The notes under the pieces were generated by a model. That model made no database searches and was not told the DNA's origin. It saw nothing but the letters and a program-made list of their open reading frames with translations. The translations under genes were made by a program, and so were the position numbers. Positions 26,401 to 34,410 of a stretch of 64,000 nt of DNA are shown here, in pieces. Each line of letters starts with the position of its first letter. Positions within the stretch are counted from its first letter, which is position 1. Source of the stretch: Galaxea fascicularis (lineage: Eukaryota; Cnidaria; Anthozoa; Scleractinia; Euphylliidae); the NCBI GenBank assembly GCA_948470475.1, contig OX419337.1, positions 35,157,970-35,221,969 on the forward strand, in the 5' to 3' direction.

Positions 26401-29400
26401 GTTGATTTCGGGTACCCCGATGTATGCTGGGACACGAGAGCCGCATCGCGTGCTCGTAGTTTGTTGAAAAGAGTATTGAAAAGTACAGAAATTGTACTGT
26501 GTACTTGTTAGAAAGCGTTTCTTTCTAGCCTGTTTGGAGCTTGTAACATATAAACAGCATCATCGAGAAGTATTTCTTAACAGCTCTCCTCTGCTTAGAA
26601 ACTTTTAAGATTTCGTATACGATGTACAATCCTTCAGAAATGATGGTAAGACACCGAAGACTAAAGAGTTAGATCTTGAGTCCCTTGTGCAGTACGCTTC
26701 AGCATTTTGATCCAAAGACTCAAGAGTTAGGATCACCTTTAACAGTGCATTAAACAACACCACTGGCGAGAAATACTGAATTTGAATTTATACTCTATCA
26801 CAGGGACAAATGGTATTACTAAGGCCCAGGTCGACCGCCCTACTTCACATGAGCTGAACTAAACTCAGTCATTAGGTTAAGTGAAGGACGGCGTTTGACT
26901 CAATTAAGTTGAATTAATTCGGATCGACTGGGGCGTTCTTCATGGCCGGCCAGGCGGGAATAACGGCTGAAGATAGAGTTTGGGTCAAACGCCAGTCTTC
27001 ACATGAGCCGAACCAAATGCATAATCATGTTAACGTATATGAATGTATAAGTCAGCCTCAATCTATTTATTTTCATGATCCAGTTAAGTTCGGCTGCATT
27101 AAGTTCGACGTTTGACGCAACAGGCAAACTTAACTAATTTGGGCCGACCTTAAGCGCAATTGAGTTCGGCTCATGTGAAGAACGGCGTTTGACCTGGGCC
27201 TAAGAGACCCCACTTTCCCTGTTCCTGAGTCAGCTTAGTTATAGGCAGTGAAAGAGGGTTCATTTTCCATATGATCAGCATATATAGAGATAGATTAGCC
27301 TAAAAGCTTTTTGATTAGAATCAAATGTGCAGGTTTTGTTTTGCTCGACTATCGACTAGTAGAAATGCTTCACCCTTAGCTTTGACTGTCGCAGTAAAGG
27401 AATGTGTATGACGGAAACATTTATCTTATTGTACTCAGGCCCGTAAATGAAATATCATTGTGTTGATAAATTGAATGCAGGGTATCATAATTTCAGTTTG
27501 TTATCTAGTAGAGAATATTTTCTTGGTGGCCTTTCAAATGCGAGCCATATGATGCCGTTATTGTTGTATGAGCAAACTCCAATCTCAACAGCGTGGTCAT
27601 GATCGTTTTCAGTCCGCATTTAAGCAACAAATTATGATGCTGAAAAAGTGAGGAGGTGGCACTTCTTGGTAAAGGGAACCAATGGCGTTATTTCCCAAAA
27701 ATTGGCTTCAAATTTCGCGCGTCCACCGGTGGCCGCCATCTTGGAAGACGTAATGATCTATGGGATTGATGACGTTTCACGGCTCCCTTGCTCCCAAAAT
27801 CTTCTTCTAGTTTTGTTGTTACTTTGATGCTTTCATTGCACAAATGCATTTTCCTCATCTGCTGGAAAGGCAGTATGCCAAAGAATAGCGAAAATTTTAC
27901 TTATTTGCCTTCAGTTTTTTATTCGATTTTCTTACTATGGTGGGAGGTTTTCTTATGAAGCAAACAGAATATAATGGTAATGAAAAGGGAGTCGAATCAA
28001 GCGGCTCTTTCCTCAGGCTTCGGGATAACGCCGCTGTTGGTAGATGATAATACGGTTCAAACATGTCAGATACTAGTAACCCGCCTAATTCTGCTAATAA
28101 TACATCGATAACACAAAAACAATATTGATCACTTACGAACATTCGTACGCGGGACCTGCCGCTGTAACCTGTTGAATATATCCTAGAGGTTTTCTGCACT
28201 ATTTTAGTTGAAGAATGTTTTGAGAATTCTCAGAAATTTCCAGACTGTTGTGTCTGCATCACTGCGAAATAAGGGGCTATAAATCGCTCTTGGAAAATAA
28301 TAGGGTCTCAAAAACAACGACAAAACAAATACGCCTTAAGCTCTTTAACCCGTTATCTCATTACGCCAGTTTTCTAGAACATCTGGTAAAATCATTCGTG
28401 AACCGTAGTCTGTAAACGTAGCTTATACTCGCATCCATAAAGGTCTTACATCAATAGAGGTAGTGGACGATAAAGAAAAAATAATTATTGCCATGGAAGA
28501 CTTAACACGACTTTTGGAGTATACTAAGCTTTGCAATGAATACTCCAGGGTAAGTGGCCAAGGGTTGCCGAACCTCAATGCTGACTCAGTTTCAAGGCAA
28601 CCACCTTCGCTGAGTTTTGGCCTACAAGTTGAGTTTAAGCAGAGAAGCCGAAGGAGGAATGGGGAAGATAAGAGTTAAGATTTCTTGCACCTTCTAAATC
28701 TGTCTCTCTTCATGGAGAATTCCTTCCGGTCAGTCTCAACTCTTTTGAAACGGTCTCCAGTTTGCATTCGCATGAGAACTGTCTTGTTTTGGAGAATTCC
28801 TTGCCGCCAAAATTGTCTTTGTGTGGTCTCCGAGATAGGTTTCAAACTGCCTCAAAGGGAACTCCGCTTACAGACCTGGAGGTATGGGACCCCAGGTACT
28901 GGGTGAGGTAACCCGCCTAAGTGGGGGTAACCCCTCCCCCCGGGGGGGAGAGGGGTGGTTGTAGCCCGTCTTTCCGTATAATCATTCATTTTAATTTGAT
29001 TATGTTTACATGATAAGTGGGGTAACCCGACTAGACTGGTTGCCTTGTCTGCCAGATATGGTGCCGGGCTCGCATTTTTCCGTGTAAACGTCTCTATTGG
29101 TGGGTTAACCAGCCCCCGCCTAGCTGGGATGGGTTTACGTTACAAGCGCGCCAAATTCAACCAGAACAATACATGTGTGGAAGCATTAAAATTAAAGTGA
29201 CAATAAAAAGCCGCACACAAAGCATTGGCAAGTCTTAAATTATTGTTTGCTAATGGCCAAATATTGCATTTTCTGCACAAGCCTTCGCGGAGATGTTTTA
29301 GATTTTCAAACCTTTTTTTTCGTTCATTGCCAGAAAACTTGAAATTCTTAAAGAAACAGCAGTTGCTAAAAAACACTCCCGAAATTTCATCGTACGTGGA

Positions 29401-32400
29401 ATTTTTTACTTTAATTTTACATGCTGCTGCTGTTGTTGTTGTTTTTTTTTTTGTATTATCTGTAAGAATAAGAGCAATGTTACTAACCAACCCTAATTTA
29501 ACTTAGTAGCTGTATTGTATGTATTCTTACTAGTGCATGTATAAACAGTTTAAGTATAAGTAGTGCAAGTTACAATTGCGCAAGTGTAAACGAAAGTATA
29601 GTATACGTATCAGTATTGCGTGTAGTGTAAATGTTGCGTCCTGTAAATAAAATTGCTGTAATAAAAAAAAATAAATAAATAAATAAAAAGCCGCACGATT
29701 GAAACGTCGCAGCAAGAGCAGCTAGTGAAAGGAATCGAGTATTGGCCACCAAAAAGAGTTGTTCGCCCGCCATTTTGTCTGTTTACGTGCTTAGCGGCCA
29801 CGCACCAACCTCAAGAAACTTCACCCCAGAATGCCAGGGTTGTAAGATTGTACGCAAACGCGAGCTATTTTTCGACCACGGCTAGGCGGGTTGTATCTTA
29901 TACGTCACCTACCTGGGGGTTCCCCACCTCATGTAAACGGGCTTTAATCCGATAGTCGTTCCAGAGCTCCCAGACATTTTTCGGGGAGAAAACTGAACTG
30001 AACAACGAAGCTAGTTATATATTAGCGAGATGCCTTGGCTGCTGAATCATTGTAAAAAATTAATGATATCGTCTTTCTCTCCCACTGTCGATTTTCTTTC
30101 CCGCTAAATTCACAACCTATTCTCGAGCCGTCCTCTGTCTTATACCAGCGTCAGAGAAAAGTATCGCGCAGACTCAACAGGTTTCAACTGTGCTGTCTGG
30201 AAAGGATTACGCCTACACACTTTGCAGCTTATCGCGTCAACGACTGCCGCGAGGCCCCAAGCAAAGCCGAGAATGAAAATTAAATGGACATTTAATTGAG
30301 TGGTCATAAATAACACGATTGTCTGTGCGGATTAACTGAATAGTTTTCTTGTAATAAGAGCAAGATGTTCTTAAAAAGACGAATTGTATGTGGAGTACAC
30401 CATCTTGATGGGGCCTGTTTTGCAAACTGGCTGTTAGTACGGACTGTCCAAAGAAGCTCTGATGCGTTCGCGATCGTGAAACCTTTTACAAATTGCACTG
30501 ATTACAAAAACCTTTTTCTAGTTATGTAGTCCTTACCCGTTTCGATGAGATTATTTTTCTATTCGCGGATTGTTTTTGCGTTTTGGCGATTATGTCATTG
30601 TTAATGTTCTGATCACCTGGACTGTTATCAGTTTCTTCGTAATACTATCCGCAGATTTCTCGAAAGTTTGGCACCACCTTGTGCAGGATATTGAAGGATT
30701 TCACTTGTGAACCTTACTTATGACCAATTCTTATGACCTTTCATTTGTACGGAAAATTTGGAATTCCGTTCATGGATGATCCGCAAGGGTTGCAAATACT
30801 TTATGCAACATAATTAGGATTTCGTACGCACAAATTAGGATGTTAAAACCTGTAGGTGATCTGACATCGCCCTTTTTTTTCAAAGAAAGGATTTACAATT
30901 GGAAATCAAACCTTTTAAACAAATTTAACCAGAACTGTTGCTAAGAGAAAACGGCGTTTCATTTTTCTCCGGACAGAATGCGCTACGATGTTAAGAATAA
31001 CTCATGACAAGAAATTTCCCCTTCAAAAAACAATACGTACAGTAAAATAAAATACAACACCAAAACGTCTGAAGAACATATCACATCAATATACTTTGGA
31101 TTTATTGAATAAACAAGTTAGTAAAATATTGTCAGCATGATTGGGATTCTTAAAGTACCGAAGAAATATCTCTGTGAAAAATCAACATGTTGTGTTAGTT
31201 TTATCAGGTGTTACAACCCCAGAAAATCGTGACAACTAGCGGAACAGCTTTCTCAAAGCTAGCTTTTCAGTGATTTGAAATAACTAACGTTCAATATAGA
31301 AAATGAATAACATGGAGATTTAAAGAAAATATTTACTCTCACATTCTTCCTCTTAATTACCTCAGCAAGGATTTTCCTCAAACGATGCCGCAAAGATAAG
31401 CAAATTTGAGAAAGCAATCGAGAAAAAACACACTTTAATTCAGTTGAAGAAAAGCTGTTTAATTAATAGGTTTCTGTTTATTCCAGGGACTGGAAAGAAA
31501 TCGTTAGCACGTAATAAATGAGTGCAATTAATTTTGTTAAACTGGGGTCCATTAAGCACAAGCTCTGTACTTGAAACCACTTATTTCTCAACAACTTCAT
31601 GAAGAATGGAGGAATCCAGAAAATGAAAGGACAATCTAGATACAACGTCGATAATCTTGTTGTGAGGTCAGGCTAACGCAAGCCTCGTGCGAGCGTAAGG
31701 AGGGGTGAGTGCCTTGTAACCACCCTTCCTAAGTGCTTGGCGCTCGCTTCTTGATTCTGAAATACGATACAAATTTTCATACCGTTTCCTTCACTCTCAG
31801 TCGCAAAACAGTAGCGGTCTCGAAATTAGTTAACATGATTTGTTGCATGGTATATTTTGGCTTGGATAATTTTGATGTCCGAGGGATTAACTTTGTCCCT
31901 CCCCTCCCCTAACCTTCCCCTCTCCTCCCCAGTCTTTCGGGAATGTTGTACAGACCGCAAAGGAACAGGAAATTTTCATCATACTTTCCACTTCACTCGT
32001 ATCAGTCGCAATGATAGAATATGGCTCATCACGAAGCAGATCTGTCAGGACTTATTAAGGATCGCTTTTGCGAACGTTCGAGTGTCTGGCAGAAAAAGAA
32101 TCTTATCAGCAACAAAACTGTATATATAGCGCTAACCGAGGTACAGAAAAATGGAGCTTAAATCCCGCTCTGGAGAACACTGATAGAAAGAAGTAGTAGC
32201 CGGTAGTTCAGAGGTCATAAAATGAGTAAATGTCGATTTTCAGTGTTGCATGCAATATGAGACAGATCTACGACCCCAGGGCTTCGAGTTCTATTCTTTT
32301 CTTTACTTTACGTACTCTGTCTGAGAATGTCTAAGTAAATGGTAACTGAAAGCAGACGCGACGTAATTGTTCTTAGCTGGTCTACAGAACATTATATACT

Positions 32401-34410
32401 TTATTGAAATATCTTCCCACGATACTCCGACGTCCTTTTGCATTCGTCGTCTCAACTTTGAGGTCAATAATGTTGGGCGCATTGAAAAATAATTGCAATA
32501 ATGTGAAAAATGTAAAAAAGCGACTTAGGCTAAGGTGTGTTTGGAGTTTGCTCCACGATATCAGTGTTTTACTTAAGAAAGAGCACTTAGATACTTAAAA
32601 AAGTCACACTGATCCGACAGGTTGCAGATTCGTACGCTAAGTAAACTGCGCTAAGTTTGCTGTATCTACTCTTCAGGCGAACGCTTTGACACACCTGCTG
32701 TACAGTACCCAGACTTCACAAACGCTTCACCCAAGTTTCGTTTACATTTTAACACCCTTTTAAAACCGCCTCCTAAGGGAGCAAAATGGGTCTCCGACCC
32801 GGCATAATAAGGGACTTGAATCAATTTCTCGTTCAGTTGCAGTGAACTGTATACGAAGTCGCGAGAGTACTTGTCTAGCAATATAGAGGCGCCCTCGTTT
32901 TTGATGTGAAATTTATAACATCAAGGCACTCTGCTTGATGAGGTAGCAGGTGTCAGACTGTCCACCACCAAGACAAACAATACCGTAATCCAGATTTATA
33001 AATATTCCAAATAAACATAGAAGGTTCCAAAGCAGGATTAAGACATTGTTGTCAATAAATCTATTGATTTTACTCTTGGCACTCTGACCATCCCACAAAA
33101 CCGCAGTCTAGTGCTGGTAGTAAATCGAGCCAGTTATTTAATAAGGTATGGATTGAAATTTTTGCGCGATGCTAGGCCATTTAGGGTCGGCAGGAGGAAA
33201 TTTCTTAAGTGAAGTCATTATGTCACCATTTGAGCTATGGCTCTGTTTATTATGCTGTGTAAAGAGGTGGCAGGTTTTAGCCTGTCATTTTGTAAAAATA
33301 GGCAGCTGAAGATTACCAGCCGGTGCAACGACGACATCCGTGTCGACTAACTGTCGGAAATCGAGCCTAATCCAAGGAGGAAGCATTCCAATTAACGCTG
33401 TGGGGCAGTAATTTTGTTTAGTCCGGCTTTATCCGGTGAATTTTGTTTAATTTCAGTTTTGAACTTTTTCTGAGTAGATTTCACAAACGAACCGTCCGTC
33501 TAAGGATTTCAGTTGCATAGGCTTTCATCAATCGCACCGGATTTCAATCATATATTTCATCGATTTAATATCAAAGAGATTAAAAAAGTATGGAAAAAGG
33601 AATAAGGATAAGCCAAATTAATAATCACCTTTAACGCGCGACACTTTTAACGCGCAAACATCTGAGCGCAACTGAACCTGAGGCCGGTAAATTTGGACAA
33701 TTTCACTTGAAATTAAGAAATTACCAGGGCATGCAATAAATCCTTTGGCGACAGACTAAACGCTCTTGGCTATCGCAGTCGATCTTCTACAAGAGACTAC
33801 CAAGAGCTTCAGCAGTAAAGGTCAACCCAAGCAAGTTTGCAAGCTTCAAGAGATAAATGCTGTCTACTGTAAACCAATTACTTAGTTAACTACGTGAGAA
33901 GAAATTTTTCGCGAAATTTGACACATTTTATAACAGCTCTGTGGGATGAAATAAAGGTGATATAAGATGTACCAAAGAAATCTTTCTAAGGTTACACCTT
34001 GCCGAACTCTTAACAAGCCAGCTACGAGGTTGATCCTCAAAAAGCCTTCTTACGGCCACCTCACGTCTGACCATTATCTAATGGCAAGTAAATAAATGAC
34101 AATATTTTCACACCGTAGAGGGGAATAAGCTGCCAACTTTACACCTTATTCGGTTACTTAGTTAAAATTTCGATAAATTTCTCAGCTGCATGAAATAACG
34201 ATTAAAAGTTGTTTATTGGAGCCCTAAGTACTCACCGAACATTGCGATTTCCAGGTTTATGTTTCCACTCCCCTCGTTGAAATCATCCAAATTTTCACGA
34301 ACAGACCCGCTCTCTGTTTCCGACTCCACATCTCGTCTAAGCGCCCCCTTGGAATAGGTCGCGCAGATCATCAATGTTAACAGCAGCAAGCGACAGGGCC
34401 TGTGCAACAT
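1..34410 (-). CDS. Collagen alpha chain, multiplexin (XV/XVIII)-like, 5' half of gene
   Basis: Secreted collagen of the basement-membrane-associated proteoglycan type. Coding exons in transcript order: 34236-34410, 21151-21228 (possibly optional), 9013-9575, 7914-7976 (or 7910-7976), 3182-6661, 2698-2833, 2203-2327, 1974-2024, 1171-1314, 855-917, 538-591, 1-72 (runs off the edge). Phases agree at every junction except the one into 3182-6661, treated separately. Domain order is signal peptide, acidic Ser-Gly stretch, TSPN/laminin-G module, about 1160 residues of Thr/Ser/Glu/Pro mucin repeat, then interrupted Gly-X-Y. In animals this order is known from collagens XV and XVIII, which also carry glycosaminoglycan chains; their C-terminal endostatin would lie beyond the left edge and cannot be checked here. 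A first intron of about 24.7 kb, rich in transposons, separates the signal exon from the TSPN exon. Another TSPN collagen (IX-, XII- or fibrillar-type) is possible but fits the mucin position less well. Confidence 0.8.
538..591 (-). CDS. Collagen exon 6, canonical 54-bp exon
   Basis: Exactly 54 nt, phase 0 to 0, six uninterrupted triplets ([18 protein letters not shown]). The 54-bp exon starting with a whole Gly codon is the ancestral unit of animal collagen genes. Acceptor TTCCATGTAG, donor GTACTT. Confidence 0.9.
855..917 (-). CDS. Collagen exon 5
   Basis: 63 nt, phase 0 to 0; acceptor CTTCTTGTAG, donor GTACAA. It encodes [20 protein letters not shown] plus K. Collagen register resumes after a Pro-rich break inherited from the previous exon. 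Confidence 0.85.
1171..1314 (-). CDS. Collagen exon 4
   Basis: 144 nt, phase 0 to 0; acceptor ATTTCTTTGCAG, donor GTGAGT. It begins GECGQYIRG, a Cys next to the previous Cys-bearing interruption and so a possible interchain disulfide. A clean run [16 protein letters not shown] and [16 protein letters not shown] follows, then it breaks again at VLLDPETGL. Confidence 0.9.
1420..1729. mobile_element. 310-bp MITE, hAT-like ends
   Basis: Perfect 12-bp terminal inverted repeats CAGGGTTCGTAC and GTACGAACCCTG. ACAGTA occurs at both flanks, although it is not a clean 8-bp duplication. The interior has many copies of TTCAAGGAC on one strand and no coding capacity. CAG...CTG termini suggest the hAT superfamily. 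It sits in the collagen intron between exons 1171-1314 and 1974-2024. Confidence 0.65.
1974..2024 (-). CDS. Collagen exon 3, interruption with Cys and N-glycosylation sequon
   Basis: 51 nt, phase 0 to 0. It reads [17 protein letters not shown]: one and a half triplets followed by an interruption holding a Cys that is also inside an Asn-Cys-Thr sequon. The acceptor polypyrimidine tract is an unbroken run of about 19 T on the minus strand (2029-2047). Confidence 0.85.
2203..2327 (-). CDS. Collagen triple-helix exon 2 with interruption
   Basis: 125 nt, phase 1 in, 0 out; acceptor CATTCCAACAG, donor GTAGGG. It continues the register exactly across the junction ([12 protein letters not shown]), gives [17 protein letters not shown], then breaks into a non-collagenous stretch [13 protein letters not shown] before resuming with KGEK. 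Such breaks are characteristic of multiplexin and other non-fibrillar collagens and give the rod flexible hinges. Confidence 0.9.
2698..2833 (-). CDS. Collagen triple-helix exon 1
   Basis: 136 nt, phase 0 in, 1 out; acceptor TTTGTTGTTACAG, donor GTAAAA. It encodes a short linker (VQNTGTPIA) and the first Gly-X-Y run, [16 protein letters not shown], a small imperfection (GKSIIG), then [16 protein letters not shown]. This is where the rod-forming region begins after the mucin domain. Charged Lys/Asp triplets such as GPKGDKG are typical stabilising triplets. Confidence 0.9.
3182..6661 (-). CDS. Collagen mucin-like Thr/Ser-rich domain, single 3480-nt exon
   Basis: Exactly 1160 codons from acceptor TTTCATTTCAG to donor GTAATC, phase 0 to 0; this donor is the one that keeps the next exon in collagen frame. 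It has no transmembrane segment and is dominated by Thr, Ser, Glu, Ala and Pro, as expected of a heavily O-glycosylated, acidic, extended spacer. The centre is a 48-bp (16-residue) repeat, [16 protein letters not shown], near-identical over about 27 units from about 4270 to 5570, with more diverged units on both sides. The last third ([21 protein letters not shown]) is non-repetitive, with one N-glycosylation sequon and a Ser-Gly pair. Collagens XV and XVIII carry a much shorter Ser/Thr-rich segment at this position. Confidence 0.85.
4270..5570 (-). repeat. 48-bp coding minisatellite in the mucin exon
   Basis: The plus-strand unit ACTGCTTCACTAGTTGTTGA plus 28 more bases recurs every 48 bp about 27 times with few substitutions. 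Variants differ at single sites, for example GTATCT/GCATCT (Thr or Ala) and AGTTCT/AGCTCT. The period is a multiple of three, so the collagen frame is kept whatever the copy number. Copies in the middle are more alike than those at the edges, the usual sign of unequal exchange or gene-conversion homogenisation. Copy number is likely to vary between alleles and to be compressed in short-read assemblies. Confidence 0.95.
6662..7909 (-). other. Collagen intron between TSPN end and mucin exon
   Basis: Intronic DNA. It holds a 16-G homopolymer on the plus strand (7675-7690) and a stretch around 6885-7030 containing GGCCCGTAGCCAGG, which resembles a dispersed repeat. I searched both ends for a small phase 1-to-0 exon that would reconcile the flanking phases and found none with good splice sites and an open frame. 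Confidence 0.5.
7910..7976 (-). CDS. Collagen: end of TSPN domain
   Basis: A short exon encoding [20 protein letters not shown], the usual end of a TSPN module (I..L.I..DP..AY..C). It supplies the second disulfide Cys and closes the domain begun at 9013-9575. Acceptor TTTTATCAG is clear. The donor is uncertain. A GT donor after 7910 (GTAACA) ends in phase 1, which does not fit the phase-0 mucin exon. A GC donor (AAG|GCAGGT), giving exon 7914-7976, ends in phase 0 and fits. An unseen small exon between the two is also possible. Confidence 0.75.
8411..8811 (+). mobile_element. Dispersed repeat, inverted relative of the 47572-47995 element
   Basis: The reverse complement of 47572-47995 matches this segment over most of its length. 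Shared phrases include CTTATGGTGTTTGAA, CCTTCCGAAAACGTCAGG, ACCCTCCACCGAACAGATAT and the end TCGTTGGGTGCCC. Its left terminus is diverged or truncated. A short open frame inside (8602-8814) is not a gene. Confidence 0.65.
9013..9575 (-). CDS. Collagen TSPN / laminin-G-like domain exon
   Basis: A 563-nt exon: acceptor TTTGTCTTTAG, donor GTAACC, phase 1 in and 0 out. It begins [13 protein letters not shown] and encodes about 188 residues in the alternating hydrophobic pattern of a thrombospondin N-terminal-like (TSPN) beta-sandwich. Visible family hallmarks are the opening helix-like LLG segment, the phrase FSITLTIRP (first core strands), [17 protein letters not shown] with the conserved Cys, and the closing LYIGRAG. 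The second conserved Cys of the module is on the next exon. These modules at the N-termini of collagens V, IX, XI, XII, XV and XVIII bind matrix partners and heparan sulfate. Confidence 0.85.
10036..11482. mobile_element. 1.45-kb DNA transposon remnant with TTAA flanks
   Basis: The ends are near-perfect inverted repeats: GGTTACTGTAGACCTTCA (10041-) and TGAAGGTCTACAGTAACC (-11477), each preceded or followed by TTAA, a possible target duplication of piggyBac type. A second inverted pair, AAGTGTGTGAGGCTTTTTTGAT and its complement, lies near 11060 and 11185. Between about 10380 and 10720 a decayed frame rich in Lys then Ser/Thr/Glu ([15 protein letters not shown], [14 protein letters not shown]) suggests a former transposase N-terminus; it is broken by a stop and frame changes. 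Superfamily is uncertain (piggyBac by TSD, or Mutator-like). Confidence 0.6.
14036..15059. repeat. Tandem duplication, 2 x about 512 bp
   Basis: Copy 1 (14036-14547) and copy 2 (14548-15059) both run from AACTTATAACCAGCACAAT to AAAAAGAATGAAACTT, with only scattered substitutions and short indels. Neither has coding potential. The divergence by eye suggests a duplication that is old but still alignable throughout. Confidence 0.9.
16786..16966. mobile_element. Fold-back MITE, about 180 bp
   Basis: Long inverted arms share ATATATCAAACAC, GACAGTGTTTCATCGG and ATCCAAACACC, separated by a spacer of about 40 bp. Transcribed, it would form a long hairpin. The open frames found on both strands here only reflect this palindrome. 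Confidence 0.75.
19350..19490 (+). mobile_element. tRNA-like repeat, 3' part of a SINE
   Basis: The segment GAGGTCACGGGTTTAAGCCC resembles a tRNA T-arm / B box. A short hairpin CCTGAATTTTTTTCAGG follows, then an AT-rich tail ending CATTTAATTTGATTG. No acceptor stem or A box is convincing, so it is not a working tRNA gene. I recall similar sequences as common in anthozoan genomes. Confidence 0.5.
19813..19976. mobile_element. MITE copy, family with GTATCAAAACAAGGTCACC ends
   Basis: A diverged copy of the inverted-repeat family at 21825-22060 and 59550-59720: an outer GAGACTGGAGGTAAC and ACAGACCTCATTG face GAGGTTTGCATCAACA and CTCACCTCCACTC on the other side. Confidence 0.55.
20333..20450 (+). 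repeat. GATG/ATG microsatellite
   Basis: Imperfect run of ATG/GATG with a pure (ATG)n core near 20391-20415. The Met-rich open frame here is an artefact of the repeat. Confidence 0.9.
20511..20851. mobile_element. MITE with CTGGTTTC ends
   Basis: Ends CTGGTTTCCATAT and ATATCGAAACCAG form an imperfect inverted repeat. Subterminal GATCGC/GCGATC motifs are repeated many times on both sides. About 340 bp, no coding capacity. Confidence 0.65.
20942..21118. mobile_element. MITE copy 1, GGGTAGATCCAGTC family
   Basis: Arms TTTTGCTAATGATC...GGTAGATCCAGTCCTTTA and AAAGGACTGGATCTACCC...GATCATTAGCAAAATG pair over about 55 bases. It lies just upstream (genomically left) of the 26-codon collagen exon. 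A second copy is at 58085-58250. Confidence 0.75.
21151..21228 (-). CDS. Collagen symmetric 26-codon exon (two Cys), possibly alternative
   Basis: A 78-nt exon lies deep inside the first collagen intron. The acceptor reads TCTATTTTCCACAG and the donor GTGAGT. Read in phase 1 it is fully open and gives [14 protein letters not shown] followed by [11 protein letters not shown], with two cysteines 14 residues apart that could form a small loop. Phases are 1 in and 1 out, so it can be included or skipped between the signal exon and the TSPN exon without changing frame. I do not recognise the motif. Strong splice sites and an open, non-repetitive frame support a real exon; expression is inferred. 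Confidence 0.65.
21825..22060. mobile_element. MITE, best-preserved copy of the CAAAACAAGGTCACC family
   Basis: Long inverted arms: ACGCTTTACATTTGTGTGTT, GAGTGACCTCGCCTTTGAG, GGTGACCTTGTTTTGATAC on the left are mirrored by GTATCAAAACAAGGTCACC, CTCAAAGGCCAGATCACTC and AACACAAAGCTGTAAAATGG on the right. Confidence 0.75.
22630..22780. mobile_element. Partial copy of the 23337-23547 MITE
   Basis: It has the same GATTTGAGTAC...GAGTACGAATACGACTTTTCAAAT start and the same AATCTTGTTTCTACAAT interior as the intact element 700 bp away, but lacks the right terminal repeat. Confidence 0.55.
23337..23547. mobile_element. 211-bp MITE with TA target duplication
   Basis: Termini GGGACCTTTAGATTTGAGTA and TACTCAAATCTAAATTAAAGG (continuing TCCC) are inverted repeats flanked by TA on both sides. 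Subterminal ACGAGTACGA repeats are present. Confidence 0.75.
25208..25380. mobile_element. MITE with GAGTGTTTTCAC ends, TA target duplication
   Basis: Perfect 12-bp inverted repeats GAGTGTTTTCAC and GTGAAAACACTC are flanked by TA, as in Tc1/mariner-type elements. Inside, the phrase GGCGGCCATGTTG(G/A)TGT occurs twice in direct orientation 37 bp apart. Confidence 0.75.
25386..25700 (+). repeat. Local poly-C / CTGGAGAAT repeat cluster
   Basis: Three copies of (C)CAC...TGGAGAATCCCGGGAAGG-like sequence, with C runs of 15 (25438-25452, followed by an AC repeat) and 14 (25659-25672) lying before the second and third copies. This is a short segmental duplication that carries its homopolymer with it. 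Confidence 0.7.
26690..26790 (+). repeat. Single diverged unit of the 107-bp repeat found at 53.1 kb
   Basis: Contains GATCCAAAGACTCAAGAGTTAGGATCACCT...AACACCACTGGCGAGAAATACTG, matching in order the unit that is tandem at 53140-53510. This shows the unit is dispersed as well as tandem. Confidence 0.55.
26823..27200. mobile_element. 378-bp MITE, PIF/Harbinger-like, TAA duplication
   Basis: Inverted ends GGCCCAGGTC and GACCTGGGCC are flanked directly by TAA on both sides, the target duplication of PIF/Harbinger elements. The arms continue with CTTCACATGAGC / GCTCATGTGAAG, and internal motifs TTCACATGAGC(C/T)GAAC and GGCGTTTGAC recur. No transposase. Confidence 0.8.
28878..29945. mobile_element. 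Degraded repeat with GGGTAACC(C) motifs at both ends
   Basis: The left side has GTAACCCGCCTAAG, GGGGTAACCC and CCCCCCGGGGGGGAG. The right side has GGCTAGGCGGGTTGTATC, CCTGGGGGTTCCCCACC and CATGTAAACGGGC, which are inverted relatives of the left motifs. The interior is AT-rich with an (AAAT)n tract near 29664-29690. Boundaries are approximate. Confidence 0.5.
34236..34410 (-). CDS. Collagen exon 1: signal peptide and acidic Ser-Gly region
   Basis: The ATG at 34410 opens a 58-codon exon ending at a GTGAGT donor, phase 1. Residues 1-22 form a classic signal peptide: a basic start, then a Leu-rich core ([10 protein letters not shown]), with likely cleavage near YSKG. The mature N-terminus is acidic and holds two Ser-Gly pairs in acidic context, ETESGS and FNEGSGN, which resemble glycosaminoglycan attachment sites of collagens XV/XVIII. 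The phase-1 end joins either the 26-residue exon at 21151-21228 or the TSPN exon at 9013-9575. The start was chosen because it gives the signal peptide. Confidence 0.8.

Larger units (their letters stand above)
9576..34235 (-). other. Giant first intron of the collagen gene
   Basis: About 24.7 kb with one recognisable coding exon (21151-21228). The rest is transposon-derived or AT-rich: a TTAA-flanked 1.45-kb element, a 512-bp tandem duplication, several inverted-repeat MITEs, a tRNA-like repeat, a GATG microsatellite and four of the window's seven long G/C runs lie here and are listed separately. Stretches 11.5-14.0, 15.1-16.7, 17.0-19.3, 29.9-34.2 kb and most of 27.3-28.8 kb show no gene, RNA or structured repeat that I can support. 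Confidence 0.6.

Noticed and set aside
27690..27910. Possible 5' end of a P-element-like transposon (short frame starting MPKNS)
   Set aside because: Resembles a THAP-type transposon leader only in a few short phrases recalled from memory, and the frame is broken; not enough to call.
28142..28200. Minus-strand 57-nt exon-like segment with donor GTAAGT
   Set aside because: In the phase required by the collagen it meets a stop codon.
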